From Luteolibacter sp. LG18 (GTDB taxonomy: Bacteria; Verrucomicrobiota; Verrucomicrobiia; Verrucomicrobiales; Akkermansiaceae): a stretch of 64,000 bases of DNA. The notes below the pieces were generated by a model. The model was given only the letters and a program-made list of their open reading frames with translations. It was not told where the DNA came from and did not search any database. Positions 1 to 6,573 of the stretch are shown one piece after another (the stretch's first letter is position 1; each line of letters begins with the position of its first letter). The stretch is from contig NZ_AP024600.1 in assembly GCF_036322585.1 (NCBI RefSeq), forward strand, positions 5,332,001 through 5,396,000, in the 5' to 3' direction. A program made the position numbers and the translations under genes.

Positions 1-495
1 GGCAAAGACGGTGCCATCGCTATCGACCACCACGCCAATGCCGGTGTCGGTCCAACTCGCGCTCATGTTGTACTCATGGCCCCTCGAATTGGCCCACATC
101 CGCACGAAGGCGGGCATGGACTTGGTGCTGGCGGCGGCCACGTTCTCGGCGAGCGTGGTGATATTCAAGCTCGTGCGGGCACGCAGCGCCCGGCCTTCGA
201 AGCCGAGGTGGCTGACGTTGTGGCCGCCATCGATCTTGAACTTGCCACGGTTGGCGCGCATGAACTCGCTGTGCTCCTGCGCCAGCCGGTCGAGACCGGC
301 ATTGCGGACCAGGGCGTTGCGGCCCTTGGAGACACGGTAGGCGTTCACATCGGCCAGCAGCTGGCCGCTGAGCGATTTATCGGAGGCCGAGGCGGCGAAG
401 GAGACCGGGACCTTGGTGATCGGTGGTGCGGCGCACGAGGCCAGGAGGCCCGTGGCGAGCATCACCACTGCGGGGAGGCAGGGTAACGTTTTCAT
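1..495 (-). CDS. CAP/SCP-domain lipoprotein, 3' end cut by window edge
   Basis: Reading the minus strand from an ATG at 493-495 gives 165 codons open to base 1, so the C-terminus lies outside the window. The N-terminus is a lipoprotein signal with lipobox LLASC followed by AAPPITK, predicting a lipid-anchored envelope protein. Residues about 45-165 match the CAP (cysteine-rich secretory/SCP-like, PF00188) fold: LLADVNAYRVSKGRNALV, then LAQEHSEFMRAN, then a GHNVSHLGFEGRA segment, TLAENVAAA and MWANSRGHEYNMSASW. The His in HNVSHLG, the AEN and the RGHEYNM stretch are the usual CAP signature positions. Bacterial CAP proteins are secreted and often of unknown activity. No neighbour indicates a role. 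A potentially structured leader lies upstream (558-637). The fold assignment is fairly safe; the function is unknown. Confidence 0.85.
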   Translation of the reverse strand, partial: MKTLPCLPAVVMLATGLLASCAAPPITKVPVSFAASASDKSLSGQLLADVNAYRVSKGRNALVRNAGLDRLAQEHSEFMRANRGKFKIDGGHNVSHLGFEGRALRARTSLNITTLAENVAAASTKSMPAFVRMWANSRGHEYNMSASWTDTGIGVVVDSDGTVFA

Positions 496-855
496 ATTGG
501 GACAGCACGGGTCGGACTATCCTGAAATTTTTAAGAAGGTAAAGACATTTTTAACTTGTTAGGTTGCTTATCTTGAGCTTAGCCGGAGTTTTTTCGGCCA
601 CTAACCTAACACGCGATCCCGTAGGGGGCGGATCGCGCGGATGCCTTATCCTATCTATAATTTCTTGATATCCCGTGCTTCGTAACCGCGGCACGCGCCG
701 CGATTTCGACATGGTTATTTTCCCACAGCCCGGGGTGTTCCGGCTTTTTTCTGGTCGGATCGATTTTTTTCAGCTATACTTATAGCGAGTGTTTTTATCG
801 ATCCGTTAGATCTCAGCCCGCTATCCGGCGATAGGGAGCCCATGTATTCTCCCAT
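496..855. other. Intergenic region between the CAP lipoprotein and DUF1593 genes
   Basis: These 360 bases hold no convincing ORF. The part nearest the CAP gene is AT-rich, with runs such as TTTTTAACTTG, and would be its promoter and leader. It contains the inverted repeats listed separately at 558-637. The part nearest 855 lies downstream of the DUF1593 gene and shows only a weak 5-bp hairpin (GGGAG/CTCCC near 834-852), not a canonical terminator. Confidence 0.6.
558..637 (-). promoter_or_regulatory. Candidate structured 5' leader of the CAP lipoprotein gene
   Basis: Read on the minus strand, 63-142 nt before the CAP start codon, two adjacent helices are visible. The first is CGCGATCC/GGATCGCG (630-637 with 612-619), 8 bp around a 10-nt loop. 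The second is GTTAGGTT/AACCTAAC (603-610 with 558-565), 8 bp, and it encloses a smaller GCCG/CGGC hairpin and a short GCT/AGC hairpin, resembling a three-way junction. No T-tract follows, so it is not a simple terminator. I do not recognise a known riboswitch class. Pairing was read by eye only. Confidence 0.3.
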
Positions 856-2340
856 TCAAGGCGTGGCCTTGATGATGGCACGGCGATACGACCACAGGTT
901 CGGAGCCCCCGCATCTCGAACCTCCAGGATGACGTGGACCGACGCGGGCTGCGCCACGGGCGGCTTCCCCTTGGTGGGCAGGGGCGGCACGACGAAGCTC
1001 GTCACCGGACCTTTGTCCTGGGTGAGTTTCACATCGCCGGAAAAGCTGCGGGTTCGCAAACTCCACTCTCCCGCCTCCTCGTACACCCACCACCGCATCC
1101 CGACCGCATCGCCATCGGGATCGCTCGTGCCTTCGGCCGAGAGCGTCACCGTTTCACCGGCCTTGGCGGAGAGTTCGATGACGTTCTTGGTCTTGTCGCC
1201 ATTGAGCACCGCGATCGGGTTGTGGTTGGCCTTCTTGAAGTCATCGGTGATGGACCAATCCATCCGCGCGGAGAAGTCGTTCTGGAAATGCTCCCGCCAG
1301 CGCCAGACGGTCGCGTGGATGCTCGTCTCGGTACGGCCGTTGTCGTCGCTGGTGACCGTGTCACGGGCATCGCGTCCGCTGGTCCAGAGCCGGCGTTTCT
1401 CGCCATAAGGAGTGCCCTCCTGGTATCGCCCGCCCCAGCCGCCGTAGTCCGGCCGCACGTGCCAGCCGAGGCCGTTGTTGATGAGTCCGAGGAAGGACGG
1501 CGTGTCCCCCTCCATCAGATAGGCCAGCGGCGGGTAGAGGGCCCCGAGCGGCCCCTTCGAGTGGATGTGCTCCTTGAGCCAGGGATTGTCCACCATCTCG
1601 AACCGGTGCATCACGCCGATCTTGTTGAGACGGTCCCCGCTGATGCCGCTCCACGTGCTTTCCCAGTAGTTGCCGCCCACGCCACCCGGGCTACAAATGT
1701 AGAAGAGCGAAGGGAACGTCGGACGTATCCAATACCCGGCGTCATCCTGGTCCGAGATCGTGTACACGCGGAGCTTGCCGATAAAACGATCCACCTCCTC
1801 CTGCGGACGGGTGGCTTTGACTTCCCACAAGGCCTGCGCCAGCGTGTTGGCCCCGCCCCAGACGCAAACCCAAACCGGCCGGTCATCGGCACGATCTACC
1901 ACTTCGATGATCCGCTTCGATCCCGGAGTGCCCTTGCCATCCCCGACAAACGCCATTCCGTAGCCCGTCTGCCCGGTGCGACAGACCGAGTGCAGGGATT
2001 CGGCGGCGGGATAACCGGGGGCGTGCTTGGACAGATTCGAGACCACCGCTCCATAGGCATCGATGTCCCGATGCAGCAGGTCCTCGCGCGTCCCTTCCTT
2101 CAGATGGATGGAGGTCGAGGCAATCAACGCCTCCACGTCGAACTCATTGGCATAAACGAGAAAGCGCACGAGCGACTCCTCGTCGTCGGGCTCGTTGGAC
2201 AGATCCGTGGTGACGATGACGCGGGGACGTCCGGTCGGCGCGTCCGCCGCGGCGACCGAACCGCAGACCGCACTGAGGATGAATGTTCCCAGCGCGCGAC
2301 GCAGCGCCATGGAAGGGAGCCGAAGCCAGTGAGTGCTCAT
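856..2340 (-). CDS. Secreted DUF1593 / Sde182-like nucleoside-hydrolase-fold protein
   Basis: A 494-aa secreted protein. Residues ~12-33 (ALRRALGTFILSAVCGSVAAAD) form a signal peptide. The N-terminal half has RVIVTTDLSNEPDDEESL and FDVEALIASTS, the Asp-rich start typical of nucleoside-hydrolase folds and of the family once called DUF1593 (PF07632, cellulose-binding Sde_0182 type). GANTLAQALWEV and YTISDQDDAGYWIR are further family segments. Residues ~370-494 form a C-terminal beta-domain (AVLNGDKTKNVIELSAKAGETV onward) like the Sde182 C-terminal domain. Members occur in plant-polysaccharide-degrading bacteria, but the substrate is not established. An internal ATG at codon 11 (2310) would give a shorter, more typical signal peptide. 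The gene is divergent from an AraC regulator 79 bp away, which may control it. Confidence 0.85.
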   Translation of the reverse strand: MSTHWLRLPSMALRRALGTFILSAVCGSVAAADAPTGRPRVIVTTDLSNEPDDEESLVRFLVYANEFDVEALIASTSIHLKEGTREDLLHRDIDAYGAVVSNLSKHAPGYPAAESLHSVCRTGQTGYGMAFVGDGKGTPGSKRIIEVVDRADDRPVWVCVWGGANTLAQALWEVKATRPQEEVDRFIGKLRVYTISDQDDAGYWIRPTFPSLFYICSPGGVGGNYWESTWSGISGDRLNKIGVMHRFEMVDNPWLKEHIHSKGPLGALYPPLAYLMEGDTPSFLGLINNGLGWHVRPDYGGWGGRYQEGTPYGEKRRLWTSGRDARDTVTSDDNGRTETSIHATVWRWREHFQNDFSARMDWSITDDFKKANHNPIAVLNGDKTKNVIELSAKAGETVTLSAEGTSDPDGDAVGMRWWVYEEAGEWSLRTRSFSGDVKLTQDKGPVTSFVVPPLPTKGKPPVAQPASVHVILEVRDAGAPNLWSYRRAIIKATP

Positions 2341-2374
2341 GATTCGATGGGGACGGACGGAGAGCCCGCGTTTT

Positions 2375-2412
2375 GAATTTCCGTGACTCTACCACCTACA
2401 TTCCGGAAATTC
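2375..2412. promoter_or_regulatory. Inverted repeat in the DUF1593/araC divergent promoter
   Basis: GAATTTCCG at 2375-2383 and CGGAAATTC at 2404-2412 form a perfect 9-bp inverted repeat 20 nt apart, in the 79-bp space between the divergent DUF1593 and AraC-type genes. Its position makes it a reasonable operator for the adjacent regulator, though AraC proteins more often use direct repeats. This is inference from position. Confidence 0.4.
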
Positions 2413-2419
2413 TTCCCCC

Positions 2420-3310
2420 ATGGGCCCCGAATTGTCACGGAATCCTAAGGCCGCCGAGTCCTTCGATTCCTCCCGGCCGGACTTCTCTCCCTACGGCTTC
2501 AGTTGCGGCCTGTGGGCTCCGACCCCGATGCCGCGCCCGGATCGCCACAATGAGATCGAGGTGAACCTGCTGCGCACCGGCTCGCTCACCTACCTGCTGG
2601 GCGGCCGGCGCATCACCATCCGGGCTGGTCGCCTGGCGCTCTTCTGGGCAGCGGTCCCCCATCAGATCCTGCATTGGGAAACGACCGATCCCTACCACGT
2701 GGCCACCCTTCCGCTCGCGTGGTTCCTGGCCTGCGGATTCCCCGAATCCTTCGCCAGCGCGGTCCTGGGCGGGGAACTCGTCACCGAAACCCACGCCCAT
2801 CCCATGGACGAAGCGCGGTTCGAACAATGGAGCGCGGACATCCAATCCGGCGACCCGCTGAGCGAACAAGCCGCCCGCATGGAGATCCAGGCGAGACTGC
2901 TCCGGACCGCGATGACATCCCCCCAAGGGAAACGCTCGAGGTCGGTGCCGCCCAACCTCAGCAGGGCCGACCAAATCGCCTGCTACATCGCCCGGCACTA
3001 TCAGGAGCCCATCACCGCCGCCCAAATCGGAGAGGCTGTGGGCATGCACCCGAACTACGCGATGAACCTCTTCCGCAGGACATTCGGAACCACGATGATC
3101 GATTTCCTGGTCCAACACCGGCTCTCCCACGCCCAACGGCTTTTGGTTTCCACGGACGATCCGATCATCGAGATCGCCAGCGCGTCCGGCTTCCAGAGCC
3201 TCAGCCGGTTCAACGAGGCCTTCAAAGCCTCCTGCGGCTGCCCTCCCCGGGAATACCGCAAGCGGAATCGGCTCCGTGAGACCACCTCTGTCGTAGGGAA
3301 AGCATCGTAG
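2420..3310 (+). CDS. MelR-like AraC-family transcriptional regulator
   Basis: A 296-aa cytoplasmic DNA-binding protein. The N-terminal cupin sensor (about residues 25-150) contains HNEIEVNLLRTGSLTYLLGG and RLALFWAAVPHQILHWE. That is the sugar-binding arrangement seen in MelR-type regulators, where the FWA-x-PHQ stretch is characteristic. The C-terminal ~100 residues carry two helix-turn-helices: ITAAQIGEAVGMHPNYAMNLF and the second around PIIEIASASGFQSLSRFNEAF, ending with the family's PPREYRK. It lies divergent to the DUF1593 enzyme and most likely activates it in response to a sugar released from its substrate. The specific effector cannot be inferred from sequence. Confidence 0.9.
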   Translation: MGPELSRNPKAAESFDSSRPDFSPYGFSCGLWAPTPMPRPDRHNEIEVNLLRTGSLTYLLGGRRITIRAGRLALFWAAVPHQILHWETTDPYHVATLPLAWFLACGFPESFASAVLGGELVTETHAHPMDEARFEQWSADIQSGDPLSEQAARMEIQARLLRTAMTSPQGKRSRSVPPNLSRADQIACYIARHYQEPITAAQIGEAVGMHPNYAMNLFRRTFGTTMIDFLVQHRLSHAQRLLVSTDDPIIEIASASGFQSLSRFNEAFKASCGCPPREYRKRNRLRETTSVVGKAS

Positions 3311-3430
3311 ATAACGACGATTGCTCGGCACCTGGCTCGATCTCAGCTCCCCCTTCCCAACCAACGGCGCGGCGTGATGGCCCGCTTATAACATTGTCCC
3401 CTTTCTGGCGGACCTAATAGGCTACCCGGA

Positions 3431-3955
3431 ATGCCCCTCAAGAAACTTCTCCTGGCCAGCTTCACCCTTACTCTAGCTCATGCGGAAACCATCACTCTCC
3501 TGGCAGTGAGGGATGGTGGAGTCACGACCGTTCAAGATACCCTCACATTGGATCAGGGCGACACCGCAAAAATCATTTCAGGAAGCACAAAAACAAGCGG
3601 CTCCGCTCTCGCATTGATTACCATCAGAGGCCAACAATTCTCCCTTTTGACGGACCACTATTCCGGCCAAAACACCAAGATGGAAAGAGGTTACACCATC
3701 GCGGGTCCCGCAATCATCAAGCCAGACACAAACGGCGCCGATGGGGCTTTTCTAACAGTCGAGGTGACCCGAGCGAACACCACGCCAACACAAGCCCCAA
3801 CCAACTCCGTGGTTATTCCGGAAAATGCGGCGGGCAATGTTTATGTAGTGATGGAAAGCAGCACGGACATGATCACTTGGACCCAAGCCAACCCCGGAAT
3901 CTATGGCGGTTCCACCCAGCGGCGCTTCTTCCGACTCCGCGCCGTTCAGCAGTAA
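3431..3955 (+). CDS. Small secreted protein of unknown function
   Basis: A 174-aa protein. MPLKKLLLASFTLTLAHAE is a signal peptide, and the mature part is beta-rich with no cysteine. I do not recognise a domain for residues 20-130. The last ~45 residues (VVIPENAAGNVYVVMESSTD, then TQRRFFRLRAVQQ) resemble the extreme C-terminal module seen here on the GH44 and 1388-aa esterase proteins, where a strand with V..ERS/V.ESS is followed by a terminal RFYR/FFRL. It may therefore share their localisation route. It stands alone: 120 bp after the AraC gene, with the tRNA-fragment attachment site downstream. Function unknown. Confidence 0.75.
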   Translation: MPLKKLLLASFTLTLAHAETITLLAVRDGGVTTVQDTLTLDQGDTAKIISGSTKTSGSALALITIRGQQFSLLTDHYSGQNTKMERGYTIAGPAIIKPDTNGADGAFLTVEVTRANTTPTQAPTNSVVIPENAAGNVYVVMESSTDMITWTQANPGIYGGSTQRRFFRLRAVQQ

Positions 3956-4133
3956 AATGCCACGCCCCGAAGCCGTCCACAAAATCGACCGCGGCAACCT
4001 GGGTCGCGGCGATAGCCTTCGTCTCCTCGGGTAGAATGCCCGCGCCCTAATAGGGAGGGCATGAGGAATGTGGAATGGCTGCCAAAAATCGCCATTTATC
4101 GCCACATCAGATTTTTTGAGACGGCTTTTAACA

Positions 4134-4169
4134 GGCTCCAGTTTTCCTAACTCGTTGGAAACTGGAGCC
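4134..4169 (-). terminator. Hairpin at the tRNA 3' end
   Basis: GGCTCCAGTTTTCC (4134-4147) pairs with GGAAACTGGAGCC (4157-4169), an 11-bp stem plus 2 bp beyond a one-base bulge. The right arm contains the last bases of the tRNA-Thr fragment (TGGAGCC). On the minus strand it would end tRNA transcription. It also makes the attachment region palindromic, which is a common feature of tyrosine-recombinase targets. Confidence 0.5.
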
Positions 4170-4218
4170 GCTGGTCGGATTTGAACCGACGACCTGCTCA
4201 TTACGAATGAGCTGCTCT
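4163..4218 (-). tRNA. 3' fragment of tRNA-Thr(CGU): integration-site (att) remnant
   Basis: The minus strand reads AGAGCAGC, then the anticodon arm GCTCA-TTCGTAA-TGAGC (anticodon CGU), a variable loop, the T-arm GTCGG-TTCAAAT-CCGAC and an acceptor 3' strand CAGCGGC with T and encoded CCA. The D-arm 5' strand and acceptor 5' half are missing: upstream sequence (CGCAACCCATTTATTATC on the plus strand) does not match any tRNA start. A tRNA 3' half next to an integrase is the classic displaced att copy. By orientation, the complete tRNA gene should lie at the far right end of the element, beyond anything seen in this window. Confidence 0.85.
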
Positions 4219-4324
4219 TATCGCAACCCATTTATTATCAGCACATATTTTTCGCAAAAATCATCAATTTCCGCTATTTCTCGCATAATTCGGGCGATTC
4301 GGGCACAAATCATCCGCTGAAGCC

Positions 4325-5515
4325 ATGGCACGAAAACCTGAGTTTAAGGTCGTCAAAACACCTCGGGGCTGGAAGGTCGAAATCCCTGCTAGCCTTTCCC
4401 GCACCGGAGGGAGGGAACGAGTCTATTTCCCCAACCGCGAAGAGGCCCGAGATCATGCCTCCAAGCTCCGGAATGAGAAGGAAGCCAACGGGCGGAACGC
4501 CATCGCGATCAAGCCGTCGTTGGCAGAAGATGCCCTGAAGGCTGAGGCGCTGCTCAAACCATTCGACGCGACGCTGTTGGACGCAGTCCGCTACTTTGTC
4601 CATGCCAAAGAGGCTGAGGCCAAGAGTTCCGAAATTGAACAGGCGCTTAGCCAATTCAGCTTGGCGAAGGGAAATCGCAGCGATCGGCATGTCCGCGCCT
4701 ATGATACCATGGATCGAGCTCTACGCGCCGATTTCACCGCTCGTAGTCTCGCCACCATCTCCGCCGAGGAGCTGTTAGCGCACGTCCAACGGCACACTGC
4801 CGGTCCCCACGCATTCAACCATCGCGCCCGCCTCATCAGCGCATTTTGGCGATGGTGTTCGCGGCCTCCACGAGGATGGTGCGAAGCCAAAACCATAGAA
4901 GTTTTGGAAAAGCTTGAAACCGCCCAATCCGAGATCGGAATTCTGACCGCAAGGCAGTGCATGGCTCTCCTGACTGCGGCAGAGCAATATTACCCGGACT
5001 GCGTGCCGGCATTCGCCATCAGCCTTTTCACGGGGATGAGAAAGGCCGAACTGGAGCGACTCGACGTCCCCGATATTACGGCCGACGGTATTACGGTCCC
5101 GGCATCATCATCGAAAACCGGTCGACGGAGATTCATTCAAATGCCAGCTCCTTTAGCAGCCTGGCTTGCAGAATACCCCATCGCAGAAACGACTCTGCCC
5201 GCCAATTGGTCGCGGAAAGAGCGAGCCGTGCGCCGTCTTGCTGGATGGCGAGTCTGGTGCGACCTTATTAAACCGCCAGAGGCCCCGGAAGAGCTTCCTG
5301 AATGGCCGGACAACGCGTTGCGTCACACGCACGCTTCGGTCATGGTGGCACTTGGTAAACCGCTTGATAACCTGACCTTCGAATTTGGGCACTCGGGAGG
5401 CGCTGCTGTATTGAAATCGCACTACGTCGGAGCAATGAGCAAAGCGGAGGCAGTCAAGATTTGGGCCATTGGTCCCATGGGCACAAAAATACCGACGATT
5501 CAAGAGTTGGCTTAG
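4325..5515 (+). CDS. int: Tyrosine-type site-specific integrase
   Basis: A 396-aa phage-type integrase starting 107 bp inside the tRNA fragment, the usual place for the recombinase of a tRNA-integrated island. It has an N-terminal arm-binding and SAM-like region (residues 1-195) and a C-terminal catalytic domain. Catalytic positions visible: Arg in FTGMRKAEL, Lys in SSKTGRRR, Arg in LRHTHAS, His in FGHSGG and the nucleophile Tyr in KSHYVGAM. The box II His (HxxR) is replaced by Asn (DNALRH), an oddity that does not necessarily abolish activity. It would catalyse excision and insertion at the tRNA-Thr 3' end. No excisionase is recognisable next to it. Confidence 0.9.
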   Translation: MARKPEFKVVKTPRGWKVEIPASLSRTGGRERVYFPNREEARDHASKLRNEKEANGRNAIAIKPSLAEDALKAEALLKPFDATLLDAVRYFVHAKEAEAKSSEIEQALSQFSLAKGNRSDRHVRAYDTMDRALRADFTARSLATISAEELLAHVQRHTAGPHAFNHRARLISAFWRWCSRPPRGWCEAKTIEVLEKLETAQSEIGILTARQCMALLTAAEQYYPDCVPAFAISLFTGMRKAELERLDVPDITADGITVPASSSKTGRRRFIQMPAPLAAWLAEYPIAETTLPANWSRKERAVRRLAGWRVWCDLIKPPEAPEELPEWPDNALRHTHASVMVALGKPLDNLTFEFGHSGGAAVLKSHYVGAMSKAEAVKIWAIGPMGTKIPTIQELA

Positions 5516-5560
5516 AAGCGGTCTCCAGCAGACGCATAACCGGCCATCCCCACGCAAGTG

Positions 5561-5884
5561 GGGCTCTCCGAACAGATGAAGCCTTGGAACAACGGCAACA
5601 TCGCAGGCAAGGTGTCGCATTCCTTACCGAGTTCTGGCCGGGACAGCGCTCCGAGGCGGGCAAGGCGTTGGGGTGTTCGGACGATAGGGAAATTTGGCTC
5701 GTACCAAAGGCGTGATGAGATTGGGAACAGACCGGGAAGAGGGCGGATGAGAGCCAACGTAAGCCGGAAGCCGTTCCCAATAGGGTCACTGCCAGAGAGC
5801 GTTCATTTCCCAACAAGCCATTCCTGCTGCGGTTTCCAAATGGGTGGCACACGCCATGCCATTGGTTGGCGTGTGGGGTTCACT
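5561..5884. repeat. Dispersed repeat, copy 1
   Basis: This ~0.32-kb stretch is nearly the same as 8298-8660 in the same orientation: both contain ATGAAGCCTTGGAAC, TTACCGAGTTCTGGCCGGGA, GACAGCGCTCCGAGGCGGG and AAGCCGGAAGCCGTTCCCAA and end TTGGTTGGCG..TGGGGTTCAC. It directly follows the integrase and precedes the RHS/immunity pair. No reading frame through it looks like a real protein. It is a candidate non-autonomous mobile or recombinational repeat. Confidence 0.8.
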
Positions 5885-5899
5885 TGTTCACTTATTCAT

Positions 5900-6571
5900 T
5901 TATTGGCTGCTACCATTTTCCTGCTTGAGATGTTTTTCACCCTCTTCGTATTGCATCACAAATGATGATCCATGGTCATTCATCCAAGTATCAATTTTCC
6001 CACAATAACTTGATCTACTTTCTATCACTTTTATAGAATCACTTATTTTTTGACGATCAGATACATGATCGATCAGCCATTTGGAAAAAATAGGGAGACC
6101 TTCGACCGCGGCACGAAATTCCTCCACTCTGGCAGCCCGCTCACTTATGTCATATCTTTTTGAAACCAATAAATCCCGCAAAAAACCATCCCTATAATCA
6201 CTGAATTCATATTCAAAATCAGACAGCATTATAAGATTTATAAGCAATCTCTTATCCGACGACTCAAGATAATACCATTGATGCCGCAATTCCGCGGTAT
6301 CCTTAAGCAGCCATAAATTAACTCCGTATCGCAAACCAGATTTATCCCCCTTTGACCTAAACGATATTTTGGCTGTCACCTTATGCGAATCTCTCTGCGG
6401 TTGGGATAATTGTTCCTTTGTGAGAAGGGGATCGTCGCTCGCATCGAGCTCTTTGCAGAGGATTTCGACTCTCTTCTGGCGATCTGTTAGCTTGTTTCCC
6501 GGACCTTCTTCCTTGTCCGCGTAGATCACAGCAGTCCCCAGCAGGCATAATAACGAAAATAAATATTTCAT
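5900..6571 (-). CDS. Putative RHS immunity protein with signal peptide
   Basis: A 223-aa protein whose ATG lies 2 bp after the RHS stop codon, the position of the cognate immunity gene in RHS toxin modules. MKYLFSLLCLLGTAVIYA is a clear signal peptide, so the mature protein is exported, probably to the periplasm. The rest is charged and alpha-helical (TDRQKRVEILCKELDASDD; VKIRR-like patches absent) with two cysteines. I do not recognise its family. The gene is AT-rich compared with the chromosome, matching the RHS 3' end and pointing to horizontal acquisition as a pair. The immunity role rests on context only. Confidence 0.6.
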   Translation of the reverse strand: MKYLFSLLCLLGTAVIYADKEEGPGNKLTDRQKRVEILCKELDASDDPLLTKEQLSQPQRDSHKVTAKISFRSKGDKSGLRYGVNLWLLKDTAELRHQWYYLESSDKRLLINLIMLSDFEYEFSDYRDGFLRDLLVSKRYDISERAARVEEFRAAVEGLPIFSKWLIDHVSDRQKISDSIKVIESRSSYCGKIDTWMNDHGSSFVMQYEEGEKHLKQENGSSQ

Positions 6572-6573
6572 GG

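Noticed and set aside
934..2376. Long plus-strand open frame opposite the DUF1593 gene
   Set aside because: The minus strand encodes a recognisable family with signal peptide. The plus frame is Arg/Val/Gly-rich antisense translation typical of GC-rich genes.
3752..4231. Minus-strand 159-codon frame covering the tRNA fragment
   Set aside because: Its N-terminal codons translate the tRNA sequence, and the rest is antisense to the small secreted protein.
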